A program made the position numbers and the translations under genes. DNA of 20,421 nt, taken from positions 1 through 20,421 of IMG/VR virus record IMGVR_UViG_3300029267_001832; one strand, written 5' to 3'. Below, piece by piece: positions 14,937-20,284 of the stretch; position 1 is the stretch's first letter; each line of letters begins with the position of its first letter. The stretch is from a virus. The notes under the pieces were generated by a model. It saw only the letters and a list, made by a program, of their open reading frames with translations, was not told the DNA's origin and did no database searches.

Positions 14937-15409
14937 ACCGCTTCGTTCTGCACGCCGACCCGTTCGTCGCCGCTCGGATGCACTGCGACAAGCACGTCGT
15001 CAAGATGATCCTCGAAGAAGCCCAGATGCTGAGCACCGTGCAGCGGGCGCACGGCAATGAGGACGACCGGCTGTATCGGGCCACGCATCGGCACCACCCC
15101 TGCACCGTGTGGGCCGGTGAGAGCGTCGAGAACTATCGGTGGGCGTGGCTCCTCCTGTGCGCCCTGCTGCGTGAGTACGAGTACCGGTACGGCCGCGTCC
15201 ACCTCACGTCACGGCTGCGCGACCTGCTGGCAGACCCGCCCGCCGATCTGCCGAGTCGCGGACTGACGCCGTTCCCGCAAGCGATGCCGGAGCAGTTTCG
15301 GGGCGACGACCCGGTGGCTGCGTACCGCCGGTTCTACCTCCTCGACAAGGTTCGGTTCGCTCGGTGGACCCGCAGGTCAGCACCGGAATGGTGGACCGCC
15401 GTCGCCTGA
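14933..15409 (+). CDS. conserved phage protein of the HCDKHVVKM family
   Basis: This 158-residue protein belongs to a widespread phage family recognisable by HCDKHVVKMILEEAQML (17-33), HPCTVWAGESVENYRWAWLLLCALLREYEYRYGR taken in pieces (about 55-88), and a C-terminal RFYLLDKVRFARWTRR then PEWW. Relatives in T4-like, cyanophage and actinophage genomes are usually left hypothetical. Some databases link them to pyrimidine-dimer glycosylases (from memory, weak). The conserved His, Cys, Lys and Trp residues suggest an enzyme. The ATG overlaps the previous stop as ATGA. The stop codon lies in the loop of a terminator-like hairpin just ahead of leader copy 2. Confidence 0.7.
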   Translation: MNRFVLHADPFVAARMHCDKHVVKMILEEAQMLSTVQRAHGNEDDRLYRATHRHHPCTVWAGESVENYRWAWLLLCALLREYEYRYGRVHLTSRLRDLLADPPADLPSRGLTPFPQAMPEQFRGDDPVAAYRRFYLLDKVRFARWTRRSAPEWWTAVA

Positions 15410-15416
15410 GACGGCG
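15397..15416 (+). terminator. terminator-like hairpin at the end of the first rightward unit
   Basis: CGCCGTC (15397-15403) pairs perfectly with GACGGCG (15410-15416) around GCCTGA, which includes the TGA stop at 15407-15409. The next base begins the TATGATAGAAT of leader copy 2, so the hairpin separates two transcription units. It lacks a U-tract. Confidence 0.5.
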
Positions 15417-15476
15417 TATGATAGAATGGTACTAGCGTCCGGCACTGAAGCCCGGACCCAACGGAAGGAACCGAGA
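15417..15476 (+). promoter_or_regulatory. leader cassette copy 2: extended -10, hairpin, ribosome site
   Basis: TATGATAGAAT (15417-15427) is identical to copy 1. The hairpin is GTCCGGC (15437-15443), loop ACTGAA, GCC, one bulged C (15453), then GGAC (15454-15457). GGAAGGAACCGAGA (15463-15476) leads into the ATG at 15477. The stem bases differ from copy 1 but still pair, and the loop again fits A-N-N-N-A-A. Confidence 0.75.
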
Positions 15477-15689
15477 ATGACCGCAAACAAGCTGAGCCTC
15501 GTCAAGGTCGCCCCGCTGACCTGGACGGTCGGGGCCGGATCGCTGCACCACCACTACGTCGTTCGGAAGGTCTCGGGAGTGTTCGAGGTTCACCGCCGCG
15601 ACGCTCGCGGAGTGACCCGCATCGGCACCGCCCACACCGTACCCAGCGTCAAGCAGCTGATCGCCGACCACGAAGGGACGTGGAACTGA
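15477..15689 (+). CDS. hypothetical protein, 70 residues
   Basis: This is a small, probably strand-rich protein: KLSLVKVAPLTWTVGAG, then LHHHYVVRKVSGVFEVHRRD, then a C-terminal helix VPSVKQLIADHEGTWN. The alternation of hydrophobic residues suggests a compact single-domain fold in which the C-terminal helix packs on a sheet, somewhat like small phage-encoded inhibitors, but I recognise no family. The ATG at 15477 follows GGAAGGAACCG of leader copy 2; the upstream in-frame Met lies inside the leader. The stop shares bases with the next start (TGATG). Confidence 0.7.
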   Translation: MTANKLSLVKVAPLTWTVGAGSLHHHYVVRKVSGVFEVHRRDARGVTRIGTAHTVPSVKQLIADHEGTWN

Positions 15690-15856
15690 TGGCGACGATG
15701 CTGGGCGACCGCACCAAGCACAAGCTCCCCTGGTCGCAGTGCGACTGCGGGTGCCGTGCCGGAAGCCGGAGCCGCAAGGCCGAGCGCCGCATTCAGCGCA
15801 AGGTCGAGAAGCTGGAAGTCCGTCGTCAGATCGAGGTGGAGCGGAGCGAGTCATGA
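15689..15856 (+). CDS. small protein with a CDCGC cluster
   Basis: This 55-residue protein starts MATMLGDRTKHKLPWSQ, has a tight cysteine cluster C-D-C-G-C at residues 18-22, and ends in a long basic/acidic helix (RSRKAERRIQRKVEKLEV then RRQIEVERSES). Three cysteines in five residues suggest metal binding or a redox site; the helix suggests a coiled coil. It is supported as a gene by a TGATG junction with the gene before and an ATGA overlap with the gene after. No family is recognised. Confidence 0.65.
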   Translation: MATMLGDRTKHKLPWSQCDCGCRAGSRSRKAERRIQRKVEKLEVRRQIEVERSES

Positions 15857-16536
15857 CCACACCGTTCAGCTCCACCGCCCGCCCCGCCTCGTTCGCACCA
15901 CGGAAGGGACCGATGAACAAGCGCGAGCAGTTCCTCAACCACGTGTTCGGCAACGGCTGGATGCCCGACACCACTCGGCAGGTCCGTTCGGGCGACGGGC
16001 TGGTGCAGGACCCTCACGCGTTCGTGCGGGAGTCCCAAACCGGGCCGGACTGGAAGCTCCGGCTGGACTTCACCGACGCTAACGGATACCTGAGCACCAA
16101 GCTGCGCGGCGTGCTCCTGTTCCGCGAGGGCGAGGAGAAACTGCGCCTGCTCCCGCAAAGAGACTGGAGCCACAACCGCGTGCTCTGGGAGGTCACCGGA
16201 CGAGACCTCGAGCCCGGCTGGCGGGAGGTCGCCCTGCGGCCCCGCGCCGAGCGCATGGTCGAGGACCCTGATCTGTGCGCCTGGCTGGCCGCCGAGCAGC
16301 TGTGGACCGAGCGGGTCGAGTTCGAGGCCCGCGAGAAAGCCCGCATCCACGAGCAGAAGCAGCGGCGGAAGCCGCCGCAGGGCCTGGCTGTGGAACGGCA
16401 CGTCTGGGACCGGCGAGCGGATGCTGTGCTGTCCGCCGCTCGGAAGCTCTATCGGATCGACGGTCTGAGTGACACCGCCGCACTGATGGACGACCTGCGG
16501 AAGGCGGTCGCCCAGCTCGAGGAGTCCCTGTCGTGA
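15853..16536 (+). CDS. hypothetical protein, 227 (or 207) residues
   Basis: I do not recognise this soluble protein. It has aromatic and charged stretches such as DWKLRLDFTDANGYLSTKLRGVLLF in two pieces, EEKLRLLPQRDWSHNRVLWEVTGRDLEPGW, a charged helix (AAEQLWTERVEFEAREKARIHEQKQRRK) and a C-terminal helical bundle-like end (DAVLSAARKLYRIDGLSDTAALMDDLRKAVAQLEESLS). Two starts compete. The ATG at 15853 overlaps the preceding stop as ATGA and has GGAG six bases before. The ATG at 15913 (giving MNKREQFLNHVFG) has the leader-type ribosome site CGGAAGGGACCG right before it. I list the longer form; the residues between the two are low complexity, so the shorter form is quite possible. Confidence 0.7.
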   Translation: MTTPFSSTARPASFAPRKGPMNKREQFLNHVFGNGWMPDTTRQVRSGDGLVQDPHAFVRESQTGPDWKLRLDFTDANGYLSTKLRGVLLFREGEEKLRLLPQRDWSHNRVLWEVTGRDLEPGWREVALRPRAERMVEDPDLCAWLAAEQLWTERVEFEAREKARIHEQKQRRKPPQGLAVERHVWDRRADAVLSAARKLYRIDGLSDTAALMDDLRKAVAQLEESLS

Positions 16537-16550
16537 CTCCTCCGAATCGT

Positions 16551-16567
16551 CCCGCGCACCGCGTGGG
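16551..16567 (+). terminator. possible short terminator hairpin
   Basis: CCCGCGC and GCGTGGG (16551-16557 with 16561-16567) can form seven pairs, including one G-T, around a three-base loop. It lies in the 70-base gap after the preceding gene. A 23-codon frame also spans this gap (16533-16604), so the hairpin is only tentatively a terminator. Confidence 0.35.
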
Positions 16568-16606
16568 TCAGCAGTACCCAACTACACCGAAAGCAGGTAT
16601 CTGAAC

Positions 16607-16930
16607 ATGAAGGTCACCATCCGCCCCGACGGCTCGATGGAGCTGGACGTCGCCAACGGAGACGGGCAGGCCGCACTGGACCTGATCCGCTCGCTTCAGG
16701 GCAGCACGACGACACCGCCGAAACGGCAACCGAACGATCCGGCAGCGTTGACACCGGAGCAGCGGAAAACGTACGACGTGCTGGCCGCTCATCCCAGCGG
16801 GTGCCATTACACCGTGGTCGCGGAGTACCTCGATGTGTCGAAGTCCGTCGCCAACAGCCGGTGCAACTACCTGGCCGGTATCGGGTACGCGGAGCGCATC
16901 CGCTCCGGTGTCTATCGGGTGGTCTCATGA
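16607..16930 (+). CDS. winged-helix DNA-binding protein
   Basis: This 107-residue protein has two parts. Residues 1-35 form a small strand-rich start (MKVTIRPDGSMELDV then GDGQAALDLIRSLQG). Residues about 48-107 resemble a winged helix-turn-helix: LTPEQRKTYDVLAAHPSG is the first helix, YTVVAEYLDVSKSVANSRCNYLAGIG the helix-turn-helix, and YAERIRSGVYRVV the wing. Such domains occur in small phage regulators. The ATG at 16607 has only a weak upstream purine stretch (AAGCAGG). It overlaps the membrane-protein gene by ATGA. It lies between leader copies 2 and 3, so it is a candidate regulator of that cassette, though this is only proximity. Confidence 0.65.
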   Translation: MKVTIRPDGSMELDVANGDGQAALDLIRSLQGSTTTPPKRQPNDPAALTPEQRKTYDVLAAHPSGCHYTVVAEYLDVSKSVANSRCNYLAGIGYAERIRSGVYRVVS

Positions 16931-17100
16931 CCGCCCTCACCGTGGTCCCGCTGCTCCTGTCTCTGCTCGGAACCGTGATGCTGTGGCGGCAGACGGTGCG
17001 CGGCGACGCCGACACCCACTGGACCGACATGTGGGCGGTGCTGGCCCTGGCACCCCTCATGTTCTTCATCGTGGCGCAGGTCATCGGGTCCGTACCATAG
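16927..17100 (+). CDS. small membrane protein, two predicted segments
   Basis: This 57-residue protein has hydrophobic segment LTVVPLLLSLLGTVMLW (residues 4-20), a polar loop RQTVRGDADTHWTDM, and a second hydrophobic segment WAVLALAPLMFFIVAQVIG (36-54). The size and hairpin topology are compatible with a holin, a superinfection-exclusion protein or another membrane effector; nothing in the sequence decides. The ATG overlaps the winged-helix gene stop as ATGA, so the two are co-translated. It is the last gene before leader copy 3. Confidence 0.7.
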   Translation: MTALTVVPLLLSLLGTVMLWRQTVRGDADTHWTDMWAVLALAPLMFFIVAQVIGSVP

Positions 17101-17119
17101 CCCGCCCGGCTAGCCCACA

Positions 17120-17175
17120 TATGATAGAATCATTCCAAGCGGCAACCAAGCCGCCCCGACCGGAAGGAACCGACA
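17120..17175 (+). promoter_or_regulatory. leader cassette copy 3: extended -10, hairpin, ribosome site
   Basis: TATGATAGAAT (17120-17130) is identical to the other copies. GCGGC (17139-17143) and GCCGC (17150-17154) enclose AACCAA. GGAAGGAACCGACA (17162-17175) precedes the GTG start at 17176. The -10 to ribosome-site distance (42 bases) matches copies 1 and 2 (44 and 46). The 30 bases upstream show no conserved -35 box. Confidence 0.75.
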
Positions 17176-17586
17176 GTGAGCAAGATCAAGTACACGACGA
17201 AGCCCGGAGAGTACGCCCTCGAGTACATCGCCGATCACGGCAGCCTGCGGATCAATATCGACAAGACCGCGCCGGAGTACCTGCCGTGGTGCGTGTTCAT
17301 CACCGAGCACAACGGCCCGAACCACGTCGAGGCGACGGAGTCGCGGACGGTGCTCCACACCTATGCCCAGACCCTGACAAGGGCGAAGGAGCTGGCGCAG
17401 GACTACGTGGACACCCATCCTCAAGGGCAGTCGGCGGAGGACCGCTACCGCGACAGGCTCCCTGACATGCCGGACCTCGACCTGCTGGCCGATCTGGCGA
17501 GCGCCACTCGTCAGAACAAGTACGGAAGCCACGGTGACCAGATCGCCATGCTGGAGGCCGAGATCCTGCGACGGATGCAGAACTGA
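17176..17586 (+). CDS. hypothetical protein, 136 residues
   Basis: This soluble acidic protein begins MSKIKYTTKPGEYALEYIADHGSLRINI in two short strand-like pieces. It continues with LPWCVFITEHNGPNHVEATESRTVLHTY, a helix QTLTRAKELAQDYVDTH, a polar linker, and ends in helices LDLLADLASATRQ and QIAMLEAEILRRMQN. An N-terminal sheet plus C-terminal helices is plausible, but no family is recognised. The GTG start is fixed by leader copy 3, whose GGAAGGAACCGACA directly precedes it. A hairpin follows the stop. It appears to be a single-gene transcription unit. Confidence 0.72.
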   Translation: MSKIKYTTKPGEYALEYIADHGSLRINIDKTAPEYLPWCVFITEHNGPNHVEATESRTVLHTYAQTLTRAKELAQDYVDTHPQGQSAEDRYRDRLPDMPDLDLLADLASATRQNKYGSHGDQIAMLEAEILRRMQN

Positions 17587-17598
17587 GTCGCGCTTGGC

Positions 17599-17624
17599 GG
17601 CACCGTGCCTCTCAGCCCGGTGCC
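17599..17624 (+). terminator. terminator-like hairpin after the 136-residue gene
   Basis: GGCACCG (17599-17605) pairs with CGGTGCC (17618-17624) around a 12-base loop, starting 12 bases after the stop. The remaining bases to 17695 hold no recognised promoter. The next gene has its own GAGGAAC ribosome site. Confidence 0.45.
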
Positions 17625-17695
17625 TGCCAGTGAGCCACTCAGCTCCCCCACGGCGGGGCCAGCCGAACCAACCGAGTAGTGAGGAACACCCCACC

Positions 17696-18778
17696 ATGAC
17701 CGAACAGGTCGCAGGAAACACCACCCCGGACGACGGCACACTGACCATCGTCACCGGGGACGAGGAGAACCCCCGAGAGCTGATCGTCCCCCCGCCCGGT
17801 GTGCGGCAGGACGCCTTCCACGCGCTCGGCACCGAGATCCCCGAGGGTCTCGACACCGCTGAGGCGCTCGAGTACGCCAACATGGCGAACTGGAACGTCC
17901 GCAAGGAGCAGCTCACCGCCGTCGTGTACGAGGACGGCATCCGCAACGAGGTCCAGGTGCCGAACAGCCACGCGGTGATCCGCACCTCGCCGTTCACGCA
18001 CAAGGCCGAGGTGCTGGGCATCGTCGGCAACCGGTGGACCCCGTTCCAGAACGAGGCCGTGGCCGGTGTCATGGACAACATCACCGCGATGTCCGGCGCT
18101 CGGCTCAAGACCGCGCTCGTGCTGAACGGTGGCCGCAAAACGGGACTGGTCATGGAGATGCCCGAGGGCATGACCTTCACCAGCCCGGTGACCGGGGCGA
18201 AGGACGTGACGAAGCTGAACCTCGTCCTGTTCAACAGCCACGACGCCAGCTCCGCTCTGAGCGCGGTGTTGACGCCGATCCGCCTGTTCTGCGCCAATCA
18301 GCAGCGCATGGCGGAGAGCACCGCGACGAGCCGGTTCATGCTGCGGCACACCGGCGAGGAGTCGATTCGTATGGCACAGCTGGAGGAACTGCTCACCGAG
18401 TCGTTCAGCTATCAGGACGTGTTCACCCGTCAGGTCCAGGCGATGATCGACCGGAGCCTCGACGAGGAGCTGGCCCGGATCGAGCTGGAGCATCTGTTCC
18501 ACGCCAAGGACGTGGACCTGACCGAGCGGCAGCGCGAGCTGCGTCAGCAGACGGTGGACTCGGTGTTCAGCCTCTACATGGGATCGGAGACAGTGGCTCC
18601 GTTCCGTGGCACCGCGTACGGAATCTACAACGCGGTGACCGAGTACACCGACCACGTTGCACGGGTGATCGTGCCGGACGGTGACAACGAGCGCAACGTG
18701 CGCGCGATGCGGACGCTCGAGTCCGCCGGACTGGACGACCTGAAGGCCCGCGCCTTCGATCAGCTGGTCCCCGCCTGA
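17696..18778 (+). CDS. DUF932-type phage/plasmid protein
   Basis: This 360-residue protein matches the DUF932 (TIGR03299) family found in phages and plasmids, whose biochemical role is not established. Supporting features are FHALGTEIPEGLDTAEAL near the start, WNVRKEQLTAVV, SHAVIRTSPFTHKAEVLGIVGNRWTPFQNEA (as consecutive pieces), LNLVLFNSHDASSALSAVLTPIRLFCANQQRMA, then a helical C-terminal half ending GTAYGIYNAVTEYTDHVAR. The frame is open upstream to 17534, but ATG at 17696 is preceded by GAGGAAC about nine bases before and follows the previous terminator. It is closed by a 12-bp terminator hairpin, so it is probably its own unit. The length is normal for the family. Confidence 0.82.
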   Translation: MTEQVAGNTTPDDGTLTIVTGDEENPRELIVPPPGVRQDAFHALGTEIPEGLDTAEALEYANMANWNVRKEQLTAVVYEDGIRNEVQVPNSHAVIRTSPFTHKAEVLGIVGNRWTPFQNEAVAGVMDNITAMSGARLKTALVLNGGRKTGLVMEMPEGMTFTSPVTGAKDVTKLNLVLFNSHDASSALSAVLTPIRLFCANQQRMAESTATSRFMLRHTGEESIRMAQLEELLTESFSYQDVFTRQVQAMIDRSLDEELARIELEHLFHAKDVDLTERQRELRQQTVDSVFSLYMGSETVAPFRGTAYGIYNAVTEYTDHVARVIVPDGDNERNVRAMRTLESAGLDDLKARAFDQLVPA

Positions 18779-18785
18779 CCGGAGC

Positions 18786-18813
18786 GCCCCGCCCGTGGAG
18801 ACACGGGCGGGGC
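18786..18813 (+). terminator. strong terminator, 12-bp perfect stem with GAGA tetraloop
   Basis: GCCCCGCCCGTG (18786-18797) pairs perfectly with CACGGGCGGGGC (18802-18813) around the tetraloop GAGA, eight bases after the DUF932 stop. The run after it is CTTCC rather than a U-tract. It is the strongest hairpin in the window. Confidence 0.8.
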
Positions 18814-18853
18814 CTTCCACCCCTCTGACCACACCACACGAAAGCATGGAGAC

Positions 18854-19471
18854 ATGACCCACTTCACGATCACGGTGGCCCTGCCGGGAGACACCGACAG
18901 AGGCGACATCGAGGCGGCACTGCAAACCGCGATGGAACCGTATTACGAGGAGCTGAACGTCGAGCCGTATGTCCGGTACACCGCTCAGGACATCGTCGAG
19001 GACACGCAGTACCAGCTGTATCGGATTCAGCACCCGAACATCACGCCGGAGGACTGGTTCGGTGGAGAGCTGGACGAGGACGGGAACATCGTCAGCACCT
19101 ACAACCCGGACAGCCAGTGGGACTGGTATGTCATCGGTGGGCGATGGGGCGGGCACTGGACGATCAAACAGGAGTACGCGTACACGGCGGCGAAGGGTCT
19201 GACCGAGCCAAGCAGCTTCGGGCACTCCGAGCACGCCGCCGATCCCCGTCGTGTGGACGTGGCACGGATCGGTCAGCTCGAGCCGGAGTCGCTGGACCCC
19301 ACCTTCGCACTCATCACGCTCGAGGGCGAGTGGCGCGAGAGCGGCACCGTTCTGTGGTTCGGCCAGTCTCGCGACGAGAAGAATCAAGCCGTCTGGGAGG
19401 CGGAGTACCTGTGCTGGATATCCTCGCTGCCCGCCGACACCTGGGTCGTCCTCGTCGACGCCCACATCTGA
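18854..19471 (+). CDS. conserved phage hypothetical protein with WDWYVIGGRWGG motif
   Basis: This 205-residue, acidic, Trp-rich protein begins with MTHFTITVALPGDTDRGDIEAAL, an RRM-like strand-helix start, and has the motif NPDSQWDWYVIGGRWGG (about 84-100). I associate that motif with a family in actinophage and actinobacterial genomes that lacks a known function. The C-terminal half is ALITLEGEWRES, VWEAEYLCWISS, and DTWVVLVDAHI, suggesting an alpha-beta fold. The ATG follows GGAGAC directly after the terminator of the DUF932 gene. A regulatory or sensor role is possible but there is no direct evidence. Confidence 0.72.
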   Translation: MTHFTITVALPGDTDRGDIEAALQTAMEPYYEELNVEPYVRYTAQDIVEDTQYQLYRIQHPNITPEDWFGGELDEDGNIVSTYNPDSQWDWYVIGGRWGGHWTIKQEYAYTAAKGLTEPSSFGHSEHAADPRRVDVARIGQLEPESLDPTFALITLEGEWRESGTVLWFGQSRDEKNQAVWEAEYLCWISSLPADTWVVLVDAHI

Positions 19472-19475
19472 GACG

Positions 19476-19595
19476 ATGACCGACCTCGAGCTCGAGATGC
19501 TCACCACTCCGAAGATCGACCCGCTGACCGACCCGCTGCTCCACGTCGACCCGTCCTGCCCCCTGTGGGACCGTCTGATGGACGAACTCCGATGA
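19476..19595 (+). CDS. very small protein, 39 residues
   Basis: This short acidic frame reads MTDLELEMLTTPKIDPLTD then PLLHVDPSCPLWDRLMDELR. There is no membrane segment or motif. It fills the four-base-spaced gap after the preceding gene, and its stop overlaps the next start as ATGA, which is the main evidence that it is translated. No convincing ribosome site precedes the ATG, so coupling to the upstream gene would be needed. Confidence 0.5.
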   Translation: MTDLELEMLTTPKIDPLTDPLLHVDPSCPLWDRLMDELR

Positions 19596-19831
19596 TCGGT
19601 GTGGTGGTGGGCCTGCTGATCGCACTGTCTCCTGCGGACGATCGCTTGGACGACTACGCGCGCGACAACAAAGTCATGGTCTGCTACCTGCTGGACAAGC
19701 ATTCGGGTCCGGCAACGCAGCAGGAACTGGCGACGCGCATGACCGACTCCGACGCCCTGGCTGTGATGCGGTGGGCCGTGGAGAACTACTGCCCGCGCAA
19801 TCGGGCCACTCTCGAAGGGCTGACATCATGA
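19592..19831 (+). CDS. small probably secreted protein (DUF732-like pattern)
   Basis: This 79-residue protein begins MIGVVVGLLIALSPADD, a likely signal peptide or membrane anchor ending near residue 15. The mature part has VCYLLDKHSGPATQQELATRM and AVMRWAVENYCP, with two cysteines about 40 residues apart. The spacing and the final A-V-x-x-Y-C-P recall DUF732-type small secreted proteins of actinobacteria; the match is by eye. The cysteines would likely form a disulfide outside the membrane. It is linked by ATGA overlaps to both neighbours. A host-envelope target is possible. Confidence 0.6.
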   Translation: MIGVVVGLLIALSPADDRLDDYARDNKVMVCYLLDKHSGPATQQELATRMTDSDALAVMRWAVENYCPRNRATLEGLTS

Positions 19832-19923
19832 CAACGCCGCGAGGTCTCGAGATCACGTTGTGGACGACGGGTATCGTCGCCGCGTTCGGGCTCGCCTTCC
19901 TACTGCTTGGGGCTCGCTCGTGA
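19828..19923 (+). CDS. 31-residue single-pass membrane peptide
   Basis: MTTPRGLEITLWTTGIVAA continues into FGLAFLLLGARS, giving one hydrophobic helix (about residues 9-28) with polar ends. It overlaps the previous stop as ATGA and the following GTG start as GTGA, so it is a link in an unbroken chain of tiny genes. Such peptides occur in phage lysis cassettes, but function cannot be assigned. Confidence 0.5.
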   Translation: MTTPRGLEITLWTTGIVAAFGLAFLLLGARS

Positions 19924-20090
19924 GCGCGAAGCTGTACCTCTGCCGAGGGTCGAACGAGATCGGAGCAGCCAGACAGGACGCGGTGGGCTGGTGCCGGTGG
20001 TGCAAAAAGATCGTGCGGGCACGTGTGGGGACAGGACGACTGATTCGGCACACGACGGCGATCAAGTCACAGGGAAGCGAGGAGCTGTGA
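19920..20090 (+). CDS. small possible zinc-binding protein
   Basis: This 56-residue basic protein is MSAKLYLCRGSNEIGAARQ followed by DAVGWCRWCKKIVRARV and a tail with RLIRHTTAIKSQGSEEL. Cysteines at 8, 25 and 28 (the last two as CRWC), plus His 45, could form one zinc site. The GTG start overlaps the previous stop (GTGA); the stop runs into the next start as TGATG. The composition suggests nucleic-acid binding. No family is recognised. Confidence 0.55.
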   Translation: MSAKLYLCRGSNEIGAARQDAVGWCRWCKKIVRARVGTGRLIRHTTAIKSQGSEEL

Positions 20091-20284
20091 TGCGGTCTCC
20101 CCTCGAGATCACCGTGAGTGTCGATCGTGAGACACAGAGCGTCGTGGTCGCCTTCGGGCCGATGGATGCCGGAGACGTGGCCCATCTGGTCGACCACATC
20201 GCCCATCACCACGAGTCGTTTCGCGAGACGCTGGTGGATCATGTCGCGGACGCCGTCATGCAAGCTCAGGACACGGTCACATGA
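20090..20284 (+). CDS. small acidic protein, last gene of the rightward module
   Basis: This 64-residue protein has a strand-like beginning (LEITVSVDRETQSVVVAFG) and a helical end (AGDVAHLVDHIAHHHESF then RETLVDHVADAVMQAQ), rich in His and Asp. No family is recognised. The ATG shares bases with the previous stop (TGATG), with GAGGAG nearby upstream. Its last 19 bases overlap the 3' end of the leftward cell-wall hydrolase gene on the other strand, so the two are convergent. Confidence 0.6.
   Translation: MRSPLEITVSVDRETQSVVVAFGPMDAGDVAHLVDHIAHHHESFRETLVDHVADAVMQAQDTVT

Noticed and set aside
16533-16604. 23-codon frame starting GTG in a GTGA overlap after the 227-residue gene
   Set aside because: It fits the overlap pattern but is very short, low complexity and coincides with a hairpin; there is not enough support to list it as a gene.
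17101-17119. GGCTAGCC palindrome just before leader copy 3
   Set aside because: It is only eight bases and is absent before the other two copies, so no operator is claimed.
17639-19702. 687-codon open frame on the minus strand
   Set aside because: It spans the DUF932 and WDWYVIGG genes and the strong terminator; its composition is that of an antisense shadow and no ribosome site or motif is seen.
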